Shown here: positions 8,856 through 15,519 of the stretch, piece after piece
How the letters are laid out: every line of letters starts with the position of its first letter
Numbering within the stretch: the first letter of the stretch is position 1
Assembly: GCA_002455425.1 (NCBI GenBank)
Contig: DKKT01000061.1
Location: forward strand, 1,766-57,954
Source: Chthonomonas sp. UBA6659
GTDB taxonomy: Bacteria > Armatimonadota > Fimbriimonadia > Fimbriimonadales > Fimbriimonadaceae
Direction: 5' to 3'
DNA length: 56,189 nt
The notes under the pieces: generated by a model
What the model was told of the DNA's origin: nothing
Seen by the model: only the letters and a program-made list of their open reading frames with translations
Databases searched by the model: none
Program-made: the position numbers and the translations under genes

Positions 8856-9674
8856 GTGCCCGTCCGAATCGCCTCGTCGTCCCGACCTCAGAGCCTCGTG
8901 ATTCGGCATCGTGCCCGTTCTCGACCCCTCTTCGCGGACCGGCTTGTAAGGATCTATCTCGGTCTGATCGCGTTCTCGATCGCGGGGAGCCTCTTGACGT
9001 CGATGACGGGCCTGTCTCCCGGAATCGTCGCCCCCGCCGCGTCCTTGGCGACGCTCGCCTGCGGGCTCGTTCTCGCGATCCGCCCGCTCGTTGAGGGTGG
9101 ACGGGCCCGTCTTGCCGCCGTCCTCGCCGTCGGCCTTGCCGCGGAAGTGCTGGGTCTGTATACGGGGATCCCGTTCGGACGCTACGAATACACCACCGCG
9201 TGGTGGCCCACCGTCAGCCTTCCGGGGGGCGAGCCCTTTCCCATCGCGCTGCCGTTCGCGTGGCTGATGATCACGGCCGCTTGCACCCTTTGGGTCGGCA
9301 GTTCGCTCGCTCGCCCGGTCGCGGCGTTGGCGGCAGGCCTGCTCGCCGCACTCCTCGACCTTTTCAAGGAGCCGGTCATGACTGACGTCCTCGGCTACTG
9401 GAAATGGACCGATCTTTCCTGGCCGATCGGAGGCCCGATCCTCGGGGCACCGCTCGTGAACGCCTTCGGATGGGCGCTGACCGCCGCAATCGGTGCCTGG
9501 GTCCTCGCGAAGACCCCCCCGCGACCCGGTTCATGGCGATATGGAGCCTTCGTCGCCTGCGCCCACCTCTTCCTGATCGGTTCGCTCGGGGTCGTCGCCG
9601 GTGGGTGGTGGCTGGCTATCCCAACTGCCGCCGCCACATTCGGTGCCGTCGTCGCGCTTCGAGCCCGAGCTTAA
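8856..9674 (+). CDS. Carotenoid biosynthesis protein, CruF-like (1',2'-hydratase family)
   Basis: 272 aa from GTG 8856; GTG 8898 (14 codons shorter) is equally possible, and neither has a good ribosome-binding site. About seven hydrophobic segments are visible. Family hallmarks: GIPFGRYEYTTAWWPTV, PFPIALPFAWLMI and LLDLFKEPVMTDVLGYW, as in the Caroten_synth/CruF membrane proteins that hydrate psi-ends of acyclic carotenes such as gamma-carotene or lycopene. No other carotenoid gene lies in the window, so the substrate is unknown. It converges on the DUF4434 gene, the two stop codons sharing TTAA at 9671-9674. Confidence 0.85.
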   Translation: MPVRIASSSRPQSLVIRHRARSRPLFADRLVRIYLGLIAFSIAGSLLTSMTGLSPGIVAPAASLATLACGLVLAIRPLVEGGRARLAAVLAVGLAAEVLGLYTGIPFGRYEYTTAWWPTVSLPGGEPFPIALPFAWLMITAACTLWVGSSLARPVAALAAGLLAALLDLFKEPVMTDVLGYWKWTDLSWPIGGPILGAPLVNAFGWALTAAIGAWVLAKTPPRPGSWRYGAFVACAHLFLIGSLGVVAGGWWLAIPTAAATFGAVVALRARA

Positions 9675-10579
9675 CCTGGGAGCCCCGCGTATTCAGCATA
9701 ACGTCGGAACAGGTTGTGGGCCGCGGGATAGCACGAGTGGGGCGACATGAAGTGCGGAAACTCGAACGTGATGATCTTCTCGGCGACGCGCGCGGCCGAC
9801 TCCAGTTTGTGGCGCAGGTTGCGCCAGTCAGCCGGCGGGAACTTGATCGGCATGTCGCGATCGAACGTCTCGAGGTTCGACCAGATGGTGACTCCATGCC
9901 GCTTGCCCAGGTCCGCGATTCCGTTGAGGAACGCGGGAAGCTCCTGGTAGTGAATCTGGCCGTCCTGAAACGCGCAGATGTCGAAAGCTCCTTTGGATTC
10001 GGCGAAGATCCGCTCCCAATGGTCCTGCGACTCCGTGAGGCTGAACGCCGAACCGCCGCCGAACTGCTTCGCGCCCTGCGGGAACGGCGAGATCAGGACC
10101 GGGCGGTCCAGCGCCTCACGGCAATGCCCCCCGGTCTCTCGGAAAATCTCGACAATGTGCATGTCATGCCGGCTGGTCTCGTGGCACAGATACCATCCCC
10201 CGAAGGCCGGTGAATCGCCATACCTCTCGACGACCTCGTCGATGAACGCCCGGTTGATGTCCACCTCGTACCACCACGCGCCGCGCATCCAGTGCCATCC
10301 GGAGTCGTACGTTCCAAAGAACACGGTGAGCCCGTACGTCTCAGCCAAGTCGAAGAAGACCCGTCCGAGATCGTCGTACACCGGGAGCAAGTCGGGAATC
10401 GATCGGGCCGGGAAGATGCATCGATTGCGATAGCCCGCGCGGATGATGATGACGGTGTCGATCCCGATCGCCTGGTAGAGGGCGAATTCGCGATCCCAGT
10501 CGTCCCGCCCCCAGTTTTGGCTCGGGATGTCGTGAGTGATCTCGTCGAGAAACGTCCCGGTGATGCGCGGCGCGGTCAT
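9671..10579 (-). CDS. DUF4434 domain protein, putative TIM-barrel glycoside-hydrolase-like
   Basis: 302 aa, with no signal peptide. It opens with ITGTFLDEITHDIPSQNW and GIDTVIIIRAGYR, the characteristic DUF4434 start in which a family member sits in a beta/alpha barrel related to glycoside hydrolases. Candidate acidic and aromatic positions lie in FGGWYLCHETSRHD, DICAFQDGQIHY and IWSNLETFD, at barrel strand ends. The substrate is unknown. It sits 18 nt downstream of yjbQ on the same strand and is probably co-transcribed. The stop overlaps that of the CruF-like gene. Confidence 0.8.
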   Translation of the reverse strand: MTAPRITGTFLDEITHDIPSQNWGRDDWDREFALYQAIGIDTVIIIRAGYRNRCIFPARSIPDLLPVYDDLGRVFFDLAETYGLTVFFGTYDSGWHWMRGAWWYEVDINRAFIDEVVERYGDSPAFGGWYLCHETSRHDMHIVEIFRETGGHCREALDRPVLISPFPQGAKQFGGGSAFSLTESQDHWERIFAESKGAFDICAFQDGQIHYQELPAFLNGIADLGKRHGVTIWSNLETFDRDMPIKFPPADWRNLRHKLESAARVAEKIITFEFPHFMSPHSCYPAAHNLFRRYAEYAGLPG

Positions 10580-10597
10580 GATCGGAGTCTGGCACGC

Positions 10598-11008
10598 CTA
10601 GACACCCATGGCCTTGAGTACGACTCGCTTCCTGCGCCGGCCGTCGAATTCGGCGTAGAACACCTGCTGCCATGGGCCGAGGTCAAGCTCACCCTGCGTG
10701 ATCGGGATCAGCACCTGGTGATGCATGATCAGGTTCTTCAGGTGGGCTTCGCCGTTGTCCTCGCCCGTCCGGTGGTGGCGATAGTCCCGCTTGGGAGCGA
10801 GACGGTCGAGCCATTCGCGGATGTCCTCGATGAGGCCCTCCTCCCAGTCGTTCACGTACACGGCGGCGGTGATGTGCATCGCAGAAATGAGCACGAACCC
10901 TTCCTGGATGCCGGAATCGGCAACAAATCGGGCGACTTCGTCGGTGATCCGCACGAACTGCTCGCGCTCGGCTGTTTGAAACCAGAGGTAATCCGTGGCG
11001 ACCTTCAT
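10598..11008 (-). CDS. YjbQ family protein (UPF0047, secondary thiamine-phosphate synthase)
   Basis: 136 aa, the usual family length of about 130-140. Conserved features: GFVLISAMHITAAVYVND, the HRTGEDNGEAHLKNLIMHH segment with the conserved His and Asn residues, and QGELDLGPWQQVFYAEFDG. Family members show a weak thiamine-phosphate synthase activity that can rescue thiE mutants, but the physiological role is unsettled. It is the first gene of a likely two-gene unit with the DUF4434 protein; there is no clear ribosome-binding site. Confidence 0.92.
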   Translation of the reverse strand: MKVATDYLWFQTAEREQFVRITDEVARFVADSGIQEGFVLISAMHITAAVYVNDWEEGLIEDIREWLDRLAPKRDYRHHRTGEDNGEAHLKNLIMHHQVLIPITQGELDLGPWQQVFYAEFDGRRRKRVVLKAMGV

Positions 11009-11177
11009 CGCACTGGTCTACCAGGTTTCCTTTCGAATCTGCGGATCTCCGTGGTACGGGCGGGCTCATGACGGAGTCGCATTCGTTTCGGGCCCTGCGA
11101 GCCTTCCCGCGTATTGCGAACTTGGGATTGACTGCAGGCGTCGGAAGGATGCCAACCTGCTCACGCGCCCAAACCGC

Positions 11178-11717
11178 TCAGCTCTCCAGGTCCACAAAAT
11201 GGGGAACATCAGCGACTTTGACTGTCCAGCCTTCCTCTGGGAGAACATACTGCCTCATTCCCGAGAGAGCGATGTAGCCATGATGGATGTCAAGTATCGT
11301 GAGATTGTCGATCGCAGCGGATGGATCATATCGAATAACTCCGTCCGAATCGATGACGAGCAGGTCCGAGAAGCCGCAAAATGCCACGATTCCCTCGGAT
11401 GTCAAGCACTGGAGATATCCCAAAGCCTGCGCGGGTAGTGCCATTACTCTGCCACGTTGAATGAGATAGACGTACCCCTTTAGGCACTTGATCCAAGCTG
11501 TGCCCAGAGCGATGTTCACCTCAAGATCCGTTTCACCCGCACCTAAGAAATAGTTCGTGCAGCCGCCCTTGCCAGAATAGGTGAAGGCATTCCAGGCACT
11601 AGGATCGTCCGGAGTGACCTTGGTCCATTCCGGAGACTCGATCCCGCCTTTCGGGTAGTCGACCGGCTGCAAAGGGTCCTCTGTATCTGGAGTCTGCATG
11701 TGCCATCCCTTTGCCAT
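11178..11717 (-). CDS. Hypothetical protein, unrecognised
   Basis: 179 aa from ATG 11717; a TTG at 11723 would overlap the upstream stop by 3 nt. No family recognised. The C-terminal two thirds are a run of short hydrophobic beta strands (YVYLIQRGRVMALP, IVAFCGFSDLLVIDSDGV, YIALSGMRQYVLP), suggesting an all-beta fold. There is no signal peptide or membrane segment. Codon use and GC are lower than in flanking genes. It follows the small membrane protein at 11720-12085 with a 2-nt gap, indicating translational coupling. It could be an accessory or immunity-type protein, but nothing direct shows this. Confidence 0.65.
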   Translation of the reverse strand: MAKGWHMQTPDTEDPLQPVDYPKGGIESPEWTKVTPDDPSAWNAFTYSGKGGCTNYFLGAGETDLEVNIALGTAWIKCLKGYVYLIQRGRVMALPAQALGYLQCLTSEGIVAFCGFSDLLVIDSDGVIRYDPSAAIDNLTILDIHHGYIALSGMRQYVLPEEGWTVKVADVPHFVDLES

Positions 11718-11719
11718 GG

Positions 11720-12085
11720 TCAAGGTCTCGACTTTACGGGACTCTGGGGCGGATCCTCAATCACCACGGAGAAAGTTCTCGTCCTCTTGCGCAGGAACCA
11801 GTTGAACGTCACCGAATACTTCGCTTCTTCATTACTCGAGCTTATCAGTCGCAGGACCGGCTTACTACTTCGAACGGTTTCATCGAAATGATCTCCCTCC
11901 GCGCCCATGAATGTCCGGACGTCGCTAATGCGCGTGGGAAACGTGCCGTGTGCGCCGTAGTACTCTTGTGCGTAAGAGGCAAAGGTCAATTCGAATTTCC
12001 TTTCACGAGAATTCTGGTCGCCAATGTATAGGTAAACGCAAAGTGCGACCGTACCGAGTACAACCGCCACGATCGCAGCGATCAT
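11720..12085 (-). CDS. Hypothetical N-terminally membrane-anchored protein
   Basis: 121 aa. One N-terminal transmembrane helix (IAAIVAVVLGTVALCVYLYI) is followed by a soluble domain of about 95 aa with no family match I know. A stretch reading GAHGTFPTRISDVRTFMG resembles the folded part of type II secretion pseudopilin-like proteins, but no prepilin cleavage motif is present. Upstream, AAAGGG lies 4 nt before the ATG. It is coupled to the gene at 11178. It belongs to the lower-GC block at 11.1-13.4 kb. Confidence 0.6.
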   Translation of the reverse strand: MIAAIVAVVLGTVALCVYLYIGDQNSRERKFELTFASYAQEYYGAHGTFPTRISDVRTFMGAEGDHFDETVRSSKPVLRLISSSNEEAKYSVTFNWFLRKRTRTFSVVIEDPPQSPVKSRP

Positions 12086-12329
12086 GCTGCCCTTTATGTT
12101 CTCACTCCTTGGCTACGTGCAGGCAGGACCTTATCGGGTCCTTCCCCATCGACTTGATCTTGTTCTTCGTATTTCGCTCCTGTGCCCAAGCATTCATTGC
12201 TGACAGACTAACGCGAAGAGATCGGCACCATCACAGATGTCGTGTCTGTCATCGGTAGCATACCCGGCCCGCTCGTTCTTAATCAGATCGTGGGGCTACT
12301 CTGGTACCGGTGCAAGCCTTGTGGATCCG

Positions 12330-12761
12330 TCACCGTTTTGATCCGTGCGCCTCCGCGGGCCGTACATCGTCTTCGAAGACCTCCAAGTCTCCCGGACATC
12401 TCCACTCGATCTCGTCTTCATCGACGAGCAGGTGGAGCCTCTCGGGGAGAAGGGACTGCGGCACAAGGCGATACGATCGCACGGCACCGACCGTTCTCAC
12501 GTCTAAGACGTTGCGATCGGTTGCGAGAAGCGTGAGACTGAGATCGACGACTGCCGAGCTCTGCGCCGGCACAACTCTCGCAAGACGACCTGGCTGGATG
12601 AGGGTCACTCGACGACCGGACATATTGCTGATCGACAGCGTTACGGACACACTCGACGCGGGCGACGCTGAATGTCCCAAGAGCAGGACCATACAGGGCC
12701 ACCAGCACAGGACCAAAATGGTCAAGACCCACAGGTCTCGTCGCCGGTCACTGGTCGCCAC
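12330..12761 (-). CDS. Hypothetical membrane-anchored protein, paralogue of its upstream neighbour
   Basis: 143 aa from GTG 12761, preceded by GGAAGG 6 nt upstream. The longer ATG-started version would overlap the neighbour by more than 100 nt. An N-terminal transmembrane helix (LWVLTILVLCWWPCMVLLLG) precedes a beta-rich domain of about 110 aa. The pattern SVTLSISNMSGRRVTLIQPG, then a PAQSSAVVDLSL segment, matches position by position the product of 12748-13185 (LPIVVHLHNATPEEITFASG, PRGQTTVEIEV), so the two are tandem duplicates. It overlaps the upstream gene by 14 nt. Function unknown. Confidence 0.6.
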   Translation of the reverse strand: MATSDRRRDLWVLTILVLCWWPCMVLLLGHSASPASSVSVTLSISNMSGRRVTLIQPGRLARVVPAQSSAVVDLSLTLLATDRNVLDVRTVGAVRSYRLVPQSLLPERLHLLVDEDEIEWRCPGDLEVFEDDVRPAEAHGSKR

Positions 12762-13185
12762 GGAAGGCCTTCCCCACTCGGGCAGTTTCTTTGAGAATGG
12801 GAGGAAGCGCATCATCGCCGGACCAGAGCACACCTGATGTCGTGACTTGGCAATTGACATAGACGCCACGGTCCACCCTGGGCAGAATTCGAAACCGCTG
12901 CAGATCGGAGCTTGATCCGATTTCGATCACGTTGACAGGAAGTCCCATTTTGCTCACCTCGATTTCAACGGTCGTTTGACCGCGCGGCGGCAGTCGGCGA
13001 AACGTGCCATCGCCGCTCGCGAACGTGATCTCCTCAGGAGTTGCGTTGTGAAGGTGGACGACAATCGGAAGCGACTGTTGCCACCAGATCTTCGATGTGG
13101 ACAGGAGCTTAAAGAGAACGAGGATGAGGGGAGCCACTGCAAACATCAGGAGTCCCCATTTCTGAGCTTGCGTTAGCGGATTCAT
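12748..13185 (-). CDS. Hypothetical membrane-anchored protein, paralogue of its downstream neighbour
   Basis: 145 aa from ATG 13185. A transmembrane helix (about residues 9-28) is followed by a beta-rich domain beginning LPIVVHLHNATPEEITF, similar in length and order to the product of 12330-12761. The ligand or partner is unknown. A longer in-frame start at 13281 was rejected because the added residues have no hydrophobic or conserved character. It is probably the first gene of the lower-GC minus-strand unit; 13186-13433 upstream would hold its promoter, although I found no convincing hexamer pair there. Confidence 0.6.
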   Translation of the reverse strand: MNPLTQAQKWGLLMFAVAPLILVLFKLLSTSKIWWQQSLPIVVHLHNATPEEITFASGDGTFRRLPPRGQTTVEIEVSKMGLPVNVIEIGSSSDLQRFRILPRVDRGVYVNCQVTTSGVLWSGDDALPPILKETARVGKAFRGDQ

Positions 13186-13433
13186 CTCGATCTTCCGTCC
13201 CGAACAATACCCGAAGGAGGCAAAGAAATGGGCCCAAGCCGAGATCTTTGGCAAGGTTGCACCGATGCATGGGCTATCCACCCCTCACGCGCTAAGAGCA
13301 TCTGCTTGTTCACGGGTTGAGTCATATGTGCCTGGTTCTCGGCATGACGGTGCTTACATTCCCGCCTGATACTCTTTGAGAGCGCTGACCGTACCCGCAT
13401 GGAGAACCGTGGCGATCACCTACTGCCGTGGAC

Positions 13434-13925
13434 TCACCGAGATCCCTTGTCCAGACCATTCTCCTCTTCCTCATCGACGGTGCGGTCCGCTCCCAACAGG
13501 TCGGCGACGAACGGGGCCGCGACAAGGAGCACGATTCCCAAGCACAGTGCGACGACACTGTAACTCGTTCCGTGGGACCAGTCAATATAAGCCAACCATG
13601 CCGGATCGCCTTCGTAGCCCAACGACGCGATGAGCGCGAGGGTGCGATTCCCGACGATCAGCGAGCCGACCAAAGCAAACGCAACCACGGAGTACGTCTC
13701 GGACCGAACCATCAGCAGACGCGTGAAGAGGCCGGCACCGAACCAGAGGGCCGTTCCAAGGGCGAGGCCCGCAGCGACCGCGAGGCTCTGGACACCTGCG
13801 GCCTCCGGAACGACCGAGGTCAGGTACCGTGCGGTCCTCGCGACGTTTCCGGTATCGAGCCAGGTCGCCACAGCCACGGCGCGAAAGCCCAGAGCCAGTG
13901 CCGCGCGCGGGCGTAGGCCGTTCAC
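13434..13925 (-). CDS. Small integral membrane protein, tandem paralogue (downstream copy)
   Basis: 163 aa from GTG 13925; the start overlaps the upstream stop as GTGA. Four hydrophobic helices are visible, with a conserved central motif LGTALWFGAGLFTRL and an acidic C-terminus (DRTVDEEEE). The upstream gene encodes a protein with the same topology and a matching LMALAVFLWFGARLF segment, so the pair arose by duplication. No characterised family recognised. The coupling suggests the two proteins are made in equal amounts, perhaps as a heterodimer (inference). Confidence 0.65.
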   Translation of the reverse strand: MNGLRPRAALALGFRAVAVATWLDTGNVARTARYLTSVVPEAAGVQSLAVAAGLALGTALWFGAGLFTRLLMVRSETYSVVAFALVGSLIVGNRTLALIASLGYEGDPAWLAYIDWSHGTSYSVVALCLGIVLLVAAPFVADLLGADRTVDEEEENGLDKGSR

Positions 13926-14392
13926 AGGAGGCGCCCCAATCGACGAGCGTGGATCAAACCGAAGAGGGCAAGCACCCAAAACGTGATCGAGACGAAAGAG
14001 GGGATCGTGAAGAGCCTTTCGGCAAGGGGTCTTCCCACATCGTCGCCGTAGTGCCGCAGAATCCGATCAACCCAGCCCGCCGTCGCGACCACAAGCCAAT
14101 AAAGGCAGACGGCTTGAACGAGGCCGCTCGCCAGGCCCGCCTTGGATGGCACTTCGTGGTCTTGATCCGGGTCAGCCCCCAGCCCTTGCACACTGCCAAA
14201 TAGGCGCGCCCCGAACCACAAGAAGACCGCCAAGGCCATGAGACTCGCCGACGCCACAATATCGAACCAATAACTCGGGCCTGTGCCGGTCACGAACATT
14301 TCGATGCCATAGGCGAAGTAGTAAACGCTATACGTTGCGACCCACACCGCCAAGGCACGACTCACCAAGGCGCCGACCTGGACCATGTTCAT
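13922..14392 (-). CDS. Small integral membrane protein, tandem paralogue (upstream copy)
   Basis: 156 aa from ATG 14392; ATG 14386, with AGGG 8 nt upstream, is an alternative. Four hydrophobic helices, with LMALAVFLWFGARLFGSVQG aligning to the downstream paralogue. A soluble loop follows (GADPDQDHEVPSK). It is divergent from the GbsR/MarR-type regulator gene across about 120 bp, so that regulator may control this pair (inference from orientation only). Confidence 0.65.
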   Translation of the reverse strand: MNMVQVGALVSRALAVWVATYSVYYFAYGIEMFVTGTGPSYWFDIVASASLMALAVFLWFGARLFGSVQGLGADPDQDHEVPSKAGLASGLVQAVCLYWLVVATAGWVDRILRHYGDDVGRPLAERLFTIPSFVSITFWVLALFGLIHARRLGRLL

Positions 14393-14511
14393 GACCCTAT
14401 TGTCACCGGTTTCTTGTCGGCGGATCAAGCTCGGCCGATCGCAAGTCAAACCAGCAGACGAACAACGGTCGAACTTCGCGCAACCACGCCTCTTCAGGAC
14501 CACAATAGACT

Positions 14512-15060
14512 GTGGCAACCGAACCCAAGCTCGAACGCGATCCGCTGACCGCGGCGCAGGATCAGTTCATCCTCGAATGGGGACGGATGAGTTCCAGTTG
14601 GGGCATCAACCGGACGATGGCGCAGATCCATGCGCTCCTCCTTTGCACGGGCAAGCCCCACAGTGTCGACGAGATCATGGACCGGCTCCACATCAGCCGT
14701 GGGAACGCAAGCATGAACCTGCGCGACCTCATCGAGTGGGGGATTGTGCATCGATTCCGGCGGCCCGGCGACCGCAAGGACATCTATCTGAGCGAGGGCG
14801 ACATTTGGCAGATGTTCGCGCGCGTCGTCCGAGAGCGCAAGCGCCGCGAACTCGATCCGACGGCGACCGCGATTCGCGAATGCGTCGCGCGTCTTCCCCC
14901 GGGCGAGCAAGGCAACGACGCCGCACTCTTCCGCGAACGCCTGAACAACCTTCTTGAGATTTTTGCCCTCGTCGATGCCGTGTATCAGCAGGCGTTTCAA
15001 GCCGAGGAGAGCTTCCGGAGCATGATCGAGCAATACCGGGGCAGCAAGCCGAAAAGCTGA
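14512..15060 (+). CDS. GbsR/MarR-family transcriptional regulator
   Basis: 182 aa from GTG 14512. A winged helix-turn-helix at residues about 35-100: IHALLLCTGKPHSVDEIM, then the recognition-helix region LHISRGNASMNLRDLIEWG, then the wing FRRPGDRKDIYL. This is the GbsR subgroup pattern (GbsR controls choline/glycine betaine genes in Bacillus). The C-terminal helices (about 130-182) would form the dimer interface. It lies divergent from the two small membrane proteins at 13434-14392, the most likely local targets. It converges on the lipoprotein gene with a 3-nt gap. Confidence 0.88.
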   Translation: MATEPKLERDPLTAAQDQFILEWGRMSSSWGINRTMAQIHALLLCTGKPHSVDEIMDRLHISRGNASMNLRDLIEWGIVHRFRRPGDRKDIYLSEGDIWQMFARVVRERKRRELDPTATAIRECVARLPPGEQGNDAALFRERLNNLLEIFALVDAVYQQAFQAEESFRSMIEQYRGSKPKS

Positions 15061-15063
15061 TGG

Positions 15064-15360
15064 CTACTGGTCGTCGGCGGGCATCTTATCCGCGCTCGTT
15101 CCTCCGCCGACCTGGCGTGCCTTGTCCTTCGCCGCTTGTCCGACGCCGCTTCCGCTTCCGGTGACGCTCTCCGAACCGGTCACTGGCGAGAGGCCACCAG
15201 CAGCGGGATTGGTCGGCGCGACGCCCCCGGAACCCGAGCCCTTCGATTCGGCTTGCGGACTCGCGTCCTTCGGGGGAACGGCGTTCGCGTCTTCGCCTTT
15301 CGCGTTCTGGCACCCGGCGAGGAGGGTGACGAGGGCGATCAACCAGAAGAGTCGCTTCAT
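15064..15360 (-). CDS. Small lipoprotein, low complexity
   Basis: 98 aa. A signal peptide ends in the lipobox LLAGC (Cys17), predicting lipid modification. The mature part is Gly/Ser/Pro/Ala-rich and disordered, with no domain. It follows the 34-codon membrane ORF at 15386-15490 and the large STAND regulator on the same strand and may be in their transcription unit. Function unknown. Confidence 0.7.
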   Translation of the reverse strand: MKRLFWLIALVTLLAGCQNAKGEDANAVPPKDASPQAESKGSGSGGVAPTNPAAGGLSPVTGSESVTGSGSGVGQAAKDKARQVGGGTSADKMPADDQ

Positions 15361-15385
15361 GGTCCTACGCTACCCGACACGGCGT

Positions 15386-15490
15386 TCACGGACGCCGCAT
15401 CGCCATACGAACCACAACCGTGATCACGATCGAGAGCACGACCGAGAACGCCACCGCCATCGCGACAAGGATGACGATGCTGTTCGACAT
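15386..15490 (-). CDS. Tiny single-pass membrane protein (34 aa)
   Basis: A 34-codon ORF from ATG 15490 to TGA. It encodes one hydrophobic helix, SNSIVILVAMAVAFSVVLS continuing through IVITVVV, closed by a basic tail RMAMRRP: ideal positive-inside topology for a small membrane protein. No Shine-Dalgarno sequence is visible. It lies 29 nt after the STAND regulator stop and 25 nt before the lipoprotein start, on the same strand. The composition strongly resembles a real membrane segment, but such a short ORF could arise by chance. Confidence 0.45.
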   Translation of the reverse strand: MSNSIVILVAMAVAFSVVLSIVITVVVRMAMRRP

Positions 15491-15519
15491 AACGCCAGCA
15501 TACATTGGGTTCGGATGGA

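Noticed and set aside
11720..12085. Type IV pilin-like protein
   Set aside because: The helix is at the extreme N-terminus but there is no prepilin peptidase cleavage site with Glu at position 5.
13182..13400. 72-codon minus-strand ORF ending with ATGA at the next start
   Set aside because: The stop-start overlap is suggestive, but the product has random-looking composition and no ribosome-binding site; possible but unsupported.
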